From assembly GCA_004297625.1 (NCBI GenBank), contig SCTY01000066.1:1-45628 (forward strand): 45,628 nt of DNA, in the 5' to 3' direction. Source of the DNA: Betaproteobacteria bacterium. Lineage in GTDB: Bacteria > Pseudomonadota > Gammaproteobacteria > Burkholderiales > SG8-39. The position numbers were made by a program, and so were the translations under genes. Of this stretch, positions 24,920-33,956 are shown in pieces. The stretch's first letter is position 1. Each line of letters opens with the position of its first letter. Below the pieces are notes generated by a model. That model was not told the DNA's origin, ran no database searches, and worked only from the letters and a program-made list of their open reading frames with translations.

Positions 24920-27257
24920 GTTCCGCCACATCGGCGCCGCGCTGCCGCGCAAGGAAGACCTGCGCCTGCTGACCGGACACGGGCGCTACGTCGACGACAT
25001 CGAGATCCCGGGCGCGTTGCACGCGTGCTTTGTGCGATCTCCTCATCCGCACGCACGCATTGCGGGCATCGATACAAAAGCGGCACTGTCGATGCCTGGC
25101 GTGTTCGCAGTCTTCACAGGAAAAGATCTCGCGCAGTGGACCACGCCGCTGCGCATGGCGCCGCCGATCGAGGGCCTGCATCCGGTGGAGATGACGACGC
25201 TGCCGGTCGACAAGGTGCGCTTTCATGGCGACCCGGTCGCGTGCGTGATCGCCACCAGCCGCTACCTCGCCGAGGACGCGGCAGAGCAAGTCGAAGCGGA
25301 TTACGAGGCGCTCCCCGCCGTGGCGGATTTCGACCAGGCGCTCGCTCCGGGCGCGCCGCTCGTCGACGAATCTGTTCCATCAAACCTGGTCTCCCGGCAG
25401 GCCTTCACTACCGGAGAAGTTGCGGCACGCAAGCGAGAGGCGCATCGCGTGGTCGAGTGCACGTTCTCGCAGCAGCGCATGACGCACTTGCCGGTCGAGA
25501 CGCGCGGCTGCGCCGCCGTTTGGGACGAGGGACGGCGGCACCTCACGCTGCACATCGGCTCGCAGGTGCCGCACCCGCTGCGCACGCAGGTGGCGGCGCG
25601 CATGCGGCTCTCGGAGTCGCAGGTCACGATCTCGTCGCTCGACGTGGGCGGCGGCTTCGGCCAGAAGATCGCGCTCTACCGCGAAGAGCTCACCGTCGCC
25701 GCGGCGAGCCGGCAGCTCAAGCGCCCGGTGCGCTGGCGCGAAGACCGCATGGAGAACCTGCTCGCGGCGAGCCACGCGCGCGAGGACCGCTGCCGCACGC
25801 GCGCCGCGGTGACGAAGGAAGGCCGGCTCCTCGGCCTGGAGCTCCAGATCGAAGAGGATTTCGGCGCCTACTGCTTCTATCCGGCGAACTATCTCGCCCG
25901 CGTGGTGGCGATGATCCTCACCGGCCCCTACAAGGTGCGCGACTACGCCTTCGAGGTGAAAGTGGCGCTCACCAACAAGTGCGGCAACGGCCCGATGCGC
26001 GCGCCGATGGCGATCACGAGCTGGGTCATGGAAGGCACGATGGACGCGATCGCGCGCGAGCTCGCGCTCGATCCGCTCGAGGTGCGCCGCCTGAACATGG
26101 TCGAGCCGGGCGAGCTTCCCTACGCGATGCCGACGGGCGAAGTCATCGCCGACATCACGCCGCGCGAGACGCTGGAAGCGGCGGTGAAGGCGATCGACTA
26201 CGCGGGCTTTCGCGCGCGCCAGGCGGCCGCGCGGCGCGAAGGGCGCTACCTCGGCCTCGGCTTGTGCTCGGTGGTCGAGTCGACGACCTACGGCTCGCGC
26301 TTCTACAAGGCGGCCGGGATTCCCGGCTCCGGGCACGAGGCCGCGTGGCTGCGTATCGAGCCGAGCGGCGCGGTGAACGCTTCGGTGGGGCTTGGCCCGA
26401 CCGGCCAGGGCTACGAAACGGCGTTCGCGCAGGTGGTCGCGGAGGGGCTCGGCGTCGAGCCCGCGAGCGTGCGCGTGCATATGGGCAATACGGACGTCGC
26501 GCCCTACGGCATGGGCAGCCGCGGCGCGCGCGGCGGCACCGCGGGCAGCGCGACATTGTTCCTTTGCGCGCGCGACGCGAACGAGAAGGTGCTCGCCATC
26601 GCGGCGAAGATGCTGGGCTTCGATTCGCCCGAAGGGCTGCGCATGGTGGACGGCAGGGTGGAGCGCGAAGTCCTGGGCGAGCGCATCGAAACCGGCATCG
26701 CGCTGGCGCAGATTGCGCGTACCGCGTACCTGGACCCGACGGCGCTGCCCGCCGGCATGGCGCCGGGACTGGATTTCTCCAAGACCTACGATCCGCCGCC
26801 GATGACCTACTCGAACGCCGCGCACGCCTGCGAGGTCGAGCTCGACCCGGAGACCGGCGCGCTGCGCATCCTGCGCTATTTCGTCGCCGAGGACTGCGGC
26901 ACGGTGCTCAATCCGTTCGTCGTCGAGGGCCAGCAGCACGGCGCGATCGCCATGGGGCTCTCCGGCGCGCTGCTCGAGCACATGCGCTACGACGAGCACG
27001 CGCAGAACATCACCGGCTCGCTCGCGGACTACCTGGTGGCCACCGCGACCGACCTGCCGCGCTTCGAGATCCTCGCCATGCACACGCCGAGCCGCGGCAA
27101 TCCGGTCGGCACCAAGGGCATGGCCGAAGGCGGCGTCATGGGCTCGATCGGCGCCATCGCCAACGCGGTGAACGACGCGCTCGCGCCCTTCGGCGTCATC
27201 GCGGATCGCCAGCCGCTCAGCCCGGATTACCTGCGCTCGCTCCTTCGCTCGAAGTAG
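24906..27257 (+). CDS. molybdenum hydroxylase large subunit, xanthine dehydrogenase family
   Basis: 783 residues. The molybdopterin-cytosine-dinucleotide-binding large chain is recognisable by VGGGFGQKIALYREE near residue 247 and by the essential Glu near 740 in GTKGMAEGGVMGSIGA. The active-site loop near 358-368 reads GNGPMRAPMAI, which is neither the AYxCSFR loop of true CO dehydrogenase nor the AYRGAGR loop of form II proteins. The enzyme is therefore probably not a CO dehydrogenase but a hydroxylase of an aldehyde, N-heterocycle or similar compound imported by the linked transporter. Its 3' end overlaps the convergent 918-codon gene by 41 nt. Confidence 0.92.
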   Translation: MPKPRFRHIGAALPRKEDLRLLTGHGRYVDDIEIPGALHACFVRSPHPHARIAGIDTKAALSMPGVFAVFTGKDLAQWTTPLRMAPPIEGLHPVEMTTLPVDKVRFHGDPVACVIATSRYLAEDAAEQVEADYEALPAVADFDQALAPGAPLVDESVPSNLVSRQAFTTGEVAARKREAHRVVECTFSQQRMTHLPVETRGCAAVWDEGRRHLTLHIGSQVPHPLRTQVAARMRLSESQVTISSLDVGGGFGQKIALYREELTVAAASRQLKRPVRWREDRMENLLAASHAREDRCRTRAAVTKEGRLLGLELQIEEDFGAYCFYPANYLARVVAMILTGPYKVRDYAFEVKVALTNKCGNGPMRAPMAITSWVMEGTMDAIARELALDPLEVRRLNMVEPGELPYAMPTGEVIADITPRETLEAAVKAIDYAGFRARQAAARREGRYLGLGLCSVVESTTYGSRFYKAAGIPGSGHEAAWLRIEPSGAVNASVGLGPTGQGYETAFAQVVAEGLGVEPASVRVHMGNTDVAPYGMGSRGARGGTAGSATLFLCARDANEKVLAIAAKMLGFDSPEGLRMVDGRVEREVLGERIETGIALAQIARTAYLDPTALPAGMAPGLDFSKTYDPPPMTYSNAAHACEVELDPETGALRILRYFVAEDCGTVLNPFVVEGQQHGAIAMGLSGALLEHMRYDEHAQNITGSLADYLVATATDLPRFEILAMHTPSRGNPVGTKGMAEGGVMGSIGAIANAVNDALAPFGVIADRQPLSPDYLRSLLRSK

Positions 27258-29973
27258 GCGCAGGGCATTGCGTTGCCGCCCAGGCGGCAAGCGAACGGTA
27301 GAGCTCGCCCGCGCGCCGCTCCCCGGGAATCCATGCGAGGAGCGATCGTCCCTGCAGGCAATGCTGGAAGGCGGTGACGAGCTGCGCTTTCGGCGTCATC
27401 GCCACGAAGCCCTCTTTCTCCAGCGGCTGCGCCGCACGCCGGTTCGCCACGGCATCGATCGCGAGGTGCTCCGCGGCGAGCGGATCGGCGGGCCCGACGC
27501 GCGCGGCGATCTGCGCCGCGGTCGCGCCGCTGCCGAGCACCCAGCGCGGCAGATCGACGAGATCGGAGCCGCGGATGAGCTCCGCGAGATCGCGCCAGAA
27601 GTTGTAGTCGGCCGGCCGCAACGCCGGATAGAGCGCGTCCTGCAGGATTTCGCGCTGCCGGAAGCCCGCCGCGCTTTGCGCGACGAGCGACGCGGGCAGC
27701 AGCTTCGCGGCTTCGAGACGCTTGCGGCCGAGCTTCGCATCCATCAGCCAGACGTAACGCGGCGCGCTCGGCTCGGCGTAAAAGGAAGCGCTGATGCGGC
27801 GCGGAAAATCGTCGATCACCGGCAGCGATTGCCGGGTCAGCTCGCGCAATGCGCCGGCGTCGGCCATGAATTGCGCGGCAAGCGCGCCGGGTCCGGCGAT
27901 ACCAAGACGCGAAAGTTCTTTTGCGATTCCTTCCGCTTTCCAAAGCCGGGAAAACTGCTCCTCGGATATTCTTGCCAGGCCGCCGCGGCTGCCGACGAGA
28001 ATCCAGTCGAGATTCACGCCCGACCAGAGCGAGCAATCCTCGAACGCATCGCAGAAAGCGCGGATGACGGCGAGCGCGTCGGATTCGAGAAGCAGGTGCG
28101 CCGGCAGCCAGTAGGTCGCGAGCCCGCCGGGATTCAGGCGGTCCTTCATGAGCTCGAAATATTCGCGCGTGTAGAGCGCGCTCACCCCGGCCATCTTCGG
28201 CGGCGGCGGCTCGCCGGTGATGAGGTCGTAGCGCCGCCCGGTCTGCTGCATATAGAAGCGGCCATCCTCGACGTGCACCTTCACGCGCGGATCGCGCAGC
28301 GGGTGCCGCCCGGCGTCCGGATGGACGATGTCGCTCATCTCGAGGATGTCGCGCGACACGTCGACGACGTCGATCTCGCGCACCTCGGGCAGATCCGTGA
28401 TCGCGCTCGCGGTGGCGCCGACGCCGAAGCAGATGACAAGCACGCGCTCGATCTTCGGATGCAGCGCCGCCGGCAGGTAGGCGAAGAGCTTCATGTAGCG
28501 CTGCGCGCCGATGGCGGTGGAGGCCATCGAATACGAATTGGTCGCCAACCGGTAGAAGAGCGGCGCGCCGAGAAAGTCGTGCGCCAGGTAGAAAACGGTT
28601 TCGGAGATGCCCTCGCGCGCGGCGACGAGGCGCCCGCCGAAGTGCTTCTCCATGCTGCGATGGATGCCGCCCGACATCGTGCCGAACGGGAATACCGCCA
28701 GGACGAGCGCCGCGGCCAGCGCCGGGCGCGCCGCGCGCCATCCGCTCAAACGAGCAGGGATAAGAAGGGCGGTCGCGCCATAGAGGAACGCAAGGAGAAA
28801 GAAAGACCGCTCCATGCCGAGCGCCGGAAGAAGGACGAACGCCGCGGCGAGCGAGCCGAGCATCGCGCCGAGCGTATTGGCGAGCGTGAGCACGCCCGTC
28901 GTCGCGCCCGCCTCGCCGATGCGCTGGCGCAGCTCTCCGCCGAGAGCGGTGAAGAGAGCTCCGGAGAGGATCGCCGCCGGCGCCATGAGGAAAAGCGACA
29001 GCAGCACGGCGAAGAGCGCGAAGTGGCTCTGGATCGGCGCGAGAAACCGCGCCAGCGGATTGAACGCGGCATAAGTGACGACGACCGTCGCCGCCGCGGC
29101 GGCGGCCACGGCCTTCGCCGCGCCTGCGCCGAGCTGCCCGCGGCGCGAGAGATAGGACGCCGCGATGCCGCCGAGCCCGATTCCGCCGAGCACCACCGCG
29201 AGCATCACGGCGAAAATCAGCGTGGTGCCGTCCGCGAAAAGCAGCAGAAAACGGAACCACACCACTTCCAGCGCGAGAAGAACGGCCCCTGCCAGGAAGG
29301 CTGCAACGAGGATGCGTTTGCTTTCTTTCACTCGGAACCGCTGCTCCGCGTCCCTTTCCAAAGTGGATTCTTGAGACATGCGCCAGGCGATCGCGGCAGC
29401 GCAAAGGCTGCACCCGGCGGCGAAGAGCCCGCTATTGCGCAGCCCAAGCGCAGGAACGAGCCATAGCTCCGCGAGCAGCGTTCCGGCCACTGCGCCGAGC
29501 GTGTTGAAGCCGTAAAGCTGCCCGAGAGCGAAGCCGTAGTTGCCGGTGAGCGACTCCAGCGGCTTGGCGAGAAGCGGCAGCGTCGTGCCGAGCGCCGTCG
29601 CGGGAATCACCATGAGCAGGAAGGCAATCGCGAGCTTCACCGCGGTGAGCGCTGCCGGCGCTTCGAGAAGCGGCGCGAGAACCGGGCGGAACGCGACCGA
29701 GAAGAACGGAAAGCCGGCAACCAGCAGCGCGCCCGAGAGCGCCGCGATCGCCTCCATCGCGGCGTAGGTGCGCACCGGATTGCGCGAACGCCGCGAGAGC
29801 GGGACGGCGGCGGCGTTGCCGAGCGCGAGCCCGGCCATGAAGGCGCCGGCGACGAGCGCCGCCGACCAGACGCTGTTGCCGACGAGGAGGCCGGCCTGGC
29901 TGAACCACACGTTCTCGAAGACGAGCGCCCCGACGCCGGAGAGAAAAAACATCGCGGTGATCGCGCGGTTCAT
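27217..29973 (-). CDS. membrane-fused spermidine synthase-like protein
   Basis: 918 residues, starting at the ATG complement at 29971-29973; an in-frame ATG 11 codons earlier is possible. Residues 1 to about 430 are a polytopic membrane domain with two MFS-like halves (NRAITAMFFLSGVGALVFEN, then KRILVAAFLAGAVLLALEVVW). A spermidine-synthase/Rossmann-like domain follows (IERVLVICFGVGATASAITD, VREIDVVDVSRDI, RYDLITGEPPPPKMAG). The last 250 residues are soluble and helical with no assigned domain. Such fusions are known in proteobacteria but their reaction is not established; the EPPPP motif takes the place of the usual acidic loop, so polyamine synthesis is not certain. Convergent with the hydroxylase operon. 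Confidence 0.88.
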   Translation of the reverse strand: MNRAITAMFFLSGVGALVFENVWFSQAGLLVGNSVWSAALVAGAFMAGLALGNAAAVPLSRRSRNPVRTYAAMEAIAALSGALLVAGFPFFSVAFRPVLAPLLEAPAALTAVKLAIAFLLMVIPATALGTTLPLLAKPLESLTGNYGFALGQLYGFNTLGAVAGTLLAELWLVPALGLRNSGLFAAGCSLCAAAIAWRMSQESTLERDAEQRFRVKESKRILVAAFLAGAVLLALEVVWFRFLLLFADGTTLIFAVMLAVVLGGIGLGGIAASYLSRRGQLGAGAAKAVAAAAAATVVVTYAAFNPLARFLAPIQSHFALFAVLLSLFLMAPAAILSGALFTALGGELRQRIGEAGATTGVLTLANTLGAMLGSLAAAFVLLPALGMERSFFLLAFLYGATALLIPARLSGWRAARPALAAALVLAVFPFGTMSGGIHRSMEKHFGGRLVAAREGISETVFYLAHDFLGAPLFYRLATNSYSMASTAIGAQRYMKLFAYLPAALHPKIERVLVICFGVGATASAITDLPEVREIDVVDVSRDILEMSDIVHPDAGRHPLRDPRVKVHVEDGRFYMQQTGRRYDLITGEPPPPKMAGVSALYTREYFELMKDRLNPGGLATYWLPAHLLLESDALAVIRAFCDAFEDCSLWSGVNLDWILVGSRGGLARISEEQFSRLWKAEGIAKELSRLGIAGPGALAAQFMADAGALRELTRQSLPVIDDFPRRISASFYAEPSAPRYVWLMDAKLGRKRLEAAKLLPASLVAQSAAGFRQREILQDALYPALRPADYNFWRDLAELIRGSDLVDLPRWVLGSGATAAQIAARVGPADPLAAEHLAIDAVANRRAAQPLEKEGFVAMTPKAQLVTAFQHCLQGRSLLAWIPGERRAGELYRSLAAWAATQCPAPTSSEGASAGNPG

Positions 29974-30031
29974 CGGGTTTCTTAAACTGCCACCTCGGCA
30001 GCGCATTTGCCAGGCTGGCGCGCATTATCAC

Positions 30032-30040
30032 TGCTACAAT
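30032..30040 (+). promoter_or_regulatory. extended -10 promoter element for the ABC-F gene
   Basis: TGC-TACAAT at 30032-30040 is a good extended -10 element in the 120-bp divergent gap. No -35 box at normal spacing is convincing (a TTGCCA lies 22 bp upstream). Transcription would begin near 30047 and pass through the terminator-like hairpin at 30056-30077. Confidence 0.4.
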
Positions 30041-30055
30041 GCGTGCCTCGTTCGA

Positions 30056-30077
30056 GCTGGCTGCGGCCGGCTTTTTT
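30056..30077 (+). terminator. terminator-like hairpin in the ABC-F leader
   Basis: GCTGGC-TGCG-GCCGGC (30056-30071, six pairs with one G-U) is followed at once by a run of six T (30072-30077) and further T-rich sequence. It lies between the likely promoter and the GTG start of the ABC-F gene at 30094, so it could act as an attenuator. Confidence 0.5.
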
Positions 30078-30093
30078 ATTTTCTGGAATCCCT

Positions 30094-31737
<1,644 letters not shown>

Positions 31738-31780
31738 TGAAAGCTTGATACCGGATCGCTGCGCCCATACCTAGAGGCTT

Positions 31781-32647
31781 ATGCCGACCTTCCGCAAGTT
31801 GCAGCAAGTCGTTGCCTCGGTCCCGGCCTCCGACGGCGCGGGCGTGAAACTGCGGCGCAGCCTGGGCTCGAGCCCGTACGCGCGCCTCGATCCGTTCCTG
31901 ATGCTGGACGAGTTCTTCTCCGACGACCCGAACGACTACCTCGCCGGCTTCCCCGCGCATCCGCACCGCGGCTTCGAGACGGTCACCTACATGCTCGACG
32001 GCCACATGCGCCACGAGGACAACCACGGCAATACCGGCGACCTCGGGCCGGGCGACGTGCAATGGATGCGCGCGGCGCGCGGCATCATCCACTCGGAGAT
32101 GCCGCAGCAGACCGAGGGCCGCATGCGCGGGTTCCAGCTGTGGCTGAACCTGCCGGCGCAGGAAAAGATGAGCCCCGCCGCATATCGGGACATCGCGTCG
32201 AGCCAGATTCCCGTGGTCAATAACGTGAAAATCATCGCTGGAAAACTGGGCGACGTCACGGGCCCGATCTACGGCGGTAGCACCGATCCGTATTACTTCG
32301 ACGTGCAGCTTGCGCCGGGCGCGGTGTTCGAGTGCGCGCTTCCGGCAAGCCATAACGCCTTCGCCTATGCGTACGAGGGCGAGGCGCTCGTCGGCGAGGA
32401 GCGCAAGGCGCTTGCGCACCGCAGCGCCGGGCTGTTGTCTGAAGGCGACAGCGTGCGTATCGAGGGCGGTGCCGAAGGTGCACGGCTCCTGCTGCTTGCC
32501 GGAAAGCCGCTCGGCGAGCCGGTCGTGCAGTACGGTCCGTTCGTGATGAATAGCGGCGAGGAGATCGAGCAGGCGATCGCCGACTACCAGTCGGGCGCTT
32601 TTGCGCGCGAGGGGATCGGGCGGATCAAAGTCGCCACGCCACAGTGA
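31781..32647 (+). CDS. pirin family protein
   Basis: 288 residues. The N-terminal cupin has the pirin metal ligands at His60 and His62 (FPAHPHRGFETVTYML) and His104 and Glu106 (GIIHSEMPQQ), the arrangement of metal-binding pirins. The second cupin is C-terminal. Bacterial pirins bind Fe or other metals; some oxidise quercetin, others regulate metabolism. It follows the ABC-F gene after 43 bp on the same strand. Confidence 0.94.
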   Translation: MPTFRKLQQVVASVPASDGAGVKLRRSLGSSPYARLDPFLMLDEFFSDDPNDYLAGFPAHPHRGFETVTYMLDGHMRHEDNHGNTGDLGPGDVQWMRAARGIIHSEMPQQTEGRMRGFQLWLNLPAQEKMSPAAYRDIASSQIPVVNNVKIIAGKLGDVTGPIYGGSTDPYYFDVQLAPGAVFECALPASHNAFAYAYEGEALVGEERKALAHRSAGLLSEGDSVRIEGGAEGARLLLLAGKPLGEPVVQYGPFVMNSGEEIEQAIADYQSGAFAREGIGRIKVATPQ

Positions 32648-32730
32648 GCTTTTCCACGGCCGGGCTGTAAAAGTCTGTACGGCACGACTTGTTCCTCGCC
32701 CCCTGCCCGGCGCGGGCGCATTCTGAAGCC

Positions 32731-32997
32731 ATGAGTTACGAGCAAGGGCTTGAGCGGCTCGAGGCGGATCTGGAGGCAAGCGTCGCGGCGGTCTTCCGGC
32801 GCTACCCCCCGCTTTGCGGCTTTTCGCTGAGCCGCGAGCTCGATGTCGAGGAGCTCGCCTGCCATCCTGCGCTCGACCGGCGGCGCGCGCGGGTGATCGC
32901 CGAGGACATCGTGCGCGCGCTCTCCGAGCTGGTGGACGAGGAGCCCGAGGCGGCCGAGCTGATCCGCGGCCGCACTTTCGCCCGCGCGCTGCACTGA
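32731..32997 (+). CDS. small protein of the RGRTFAR-LH tail family, copy 1
   Basis: 88 residues from the ATG at 32731. It has a helical N-terminus (GLERLEADLEASVAAVFRRY), the shared core PPLCGFSLSRE and the terminal motif IRGRTFARALH directly before the stop. It belongs to the same family as four tandem ORFs at 39540-41123; EADLEASVAAVFRRYPPLCGF resembles copy 5 in particular. It lacks the middle strand LF(V/I)T.IG.(Y/F)P present in the others. It is flanked by pirin and a DUF1993 gene. I do not recognise the family, and no function can be given. Confidence 0.78.
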   Translation: MSYEQGLERLEADLEASVAAVFRRYPPLCGFSLSRELDVEELACHPALDRRRARVIAEDIVRALSELVDEEPEAAELIRGRTFARALH

Positions 32998-33048
32998 TCT
33001 TCGGGCGCCGGGCGTTGTATCCTCCGGTCAGTCGCTCCGGAGCTGCCC

Positions 33049-33555
33049 ATGAAAATCTCCATGTACCAGGCGAGCGCGCCGCGCTTCGCCAACACGCTTC
33101 GCAACCTTTCCGTGATCCTCGACAGGGCGCAGGCGCACGCCGAGGCGAAGAAAATGGATTCCTCGGTGTTCTGCGGCTGCCGGCTGATCGCCGATATGTT
33201 TCCGCTATCCCGCCAGGTGCAGGTGGCGTGCGACACAGCCAAGGGGGCAGTGGCGCGGCTCGCGGGTGTGGATATCCCGCGCCATGAGGACCTGGAGCAG
33301 ACGCTCGAGCAGCTGAAGCAGCGCATTGCCAAGACCATCGATTTCATTCTTTCGGTGAAGCCCGAAAGCATCGATGGCAGCGAGGACAAAGAGGTAAAGC
33401 TGAAGCTCGGCGGCAAGGACACCACGTTCAGCGGCATCCAGTACCTCCTCGGCCATGCCTATCCCAATTTCTATTTCCACGTCACCACGGCGTACAATAT
33501 CCTGCGCGCCAACGGCGTGGAAATCGGGAAACGCGATTACATCGGCGCGCCCTAG
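33049..33555 (+). CDS. DUF1993 family protein
   Basis: 168 residues. The DinB-like four-helix arrangement of DUF1993 is recognisable: MYQASAPRFANTLRNLSVIL at the start, then MFPLSRQVQVACDTAKGAVA and, late, YLLGHAYPNFYFHVTTAYNIL with the conserved HAYPNFYFHVTTAY block. The function is unknown; some DinB-superfamily members are metal-dependent. It is 51 bp after the small-protein gene and probably has its own expression signals, although I see no clear promoter. Confidence 0.9.
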   Translation: MKISMYQASAPRFANTLRNLSVILDRAQAHAEAKKMDSSVFCGCRLIADMFPLSRQVQVACDTAKGAVARLAGVDIPRHEDLEQTLEQLKQRIAKTIDFILSVKPESIDGSEDKEVKLKLGGKDTTFSGIQYLLGHAYPNFYFHVTTAYNILRANGVEIGKRDYIGAP

Positions 33556-33632
33556 CGCACGTCCAGGCGGTCGCGCACCTCGCGGCACGGCGATTGCTGG
33601 TGCAGAGCACAAACTTCACCCGAGGGACACTC

Positions 33633-33902
33633 ATGGAATACGCTCAGATGAACGAGGCGCCGAGCACCGTGCAGGAAATGAGAGCGGGCACCGACAGGCG
33701 CCGCAAGGTGCGCGAGGCCGTCGACGAATACTGGAGCACTGCCGCCGAGCGGGCGCGCGAAGCCGCCGCTTACGCCGACCGGCAGGTGCACCACAATCCC
33801 TGGACCGCCGTGGGCATCGGCTTCGGCGTGGGCATGGTCTTCGGCGCCCTGGTGGCGATGCTCGCCAGCTCGCAGCGCAGCACCATGGACCGCCTGCTGT
33901 AG
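33633..33902 (+). CDS. DUF883/ElaB-YqjD-like membrane-anchored protein
   Basis: 89 residues from the ATG at 33633, preceded by CGAGGGA. A charged helical region (REAVDEYWSTAAERAREAAAY) leads to one C-terminal membrane segment (NPWTAVGIGFGVGMVFGALVAML), which is the DUF883 layout. E. coli relatives YqjD, ElaB and YgaM bind ribosomes and sit in the inner membrane, particularly in stationary phase. An upstream in-frame start at 33594 exists but adds unlike residues. Confidence 0.9.
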   Translation: MEYAQMNEAPSTVQEMRAGTDRRRKVREAVDEYWSTAAERAREAAAYADRQVHHNPWTAVGIGFGVGMVFGALVAMLASSQRSTMDRLL

Positions 33903-33916
33903 TTTCGCCGGCCGCA

Positions 33917-33950
33917 TCCTCCGTTCGCTTACCATCGGGCGCACGGAGGA
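33917..33950 (+). promoter_or_regulatory. hairpin pairing with the ribosome site of the decarboxylase gene
   Basis: TCCTCCGT at 33917-33924 is perfectly complementary to ACGGAGGA at 33943-33950 (8 bp, 18-nt loop). The right arm contains the Shine-Dalgarno GGAGGAGG at 33945-33952 for the ATG at 33957, so the hairpin would mask the ribosome site. Confidence 0.45.
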
Positions 33951-33956
33951 GGCGAC

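Noticed and set aside
24906..27257. Calling the molybdenum hydroxylase a CO dehydrogenase
   Set aside because: The AYxCSFR active-site loop is missing and the gene order is M-S-L behind a sugar-type transporter.
25380..27290. Long minus-strand frame opposite the CoxL-like gene
   Set aside because: His/Arg-rich antisense translation of a conserved enzyme; not a gene.
27268..29466. A 732-codon open frame antisense to the membrane spermidine-synthase-like gene
   Set aside because: Arg/Glu-rich composition and no motif; the opposite strand carries two membrane domains and a Rossmann fold.
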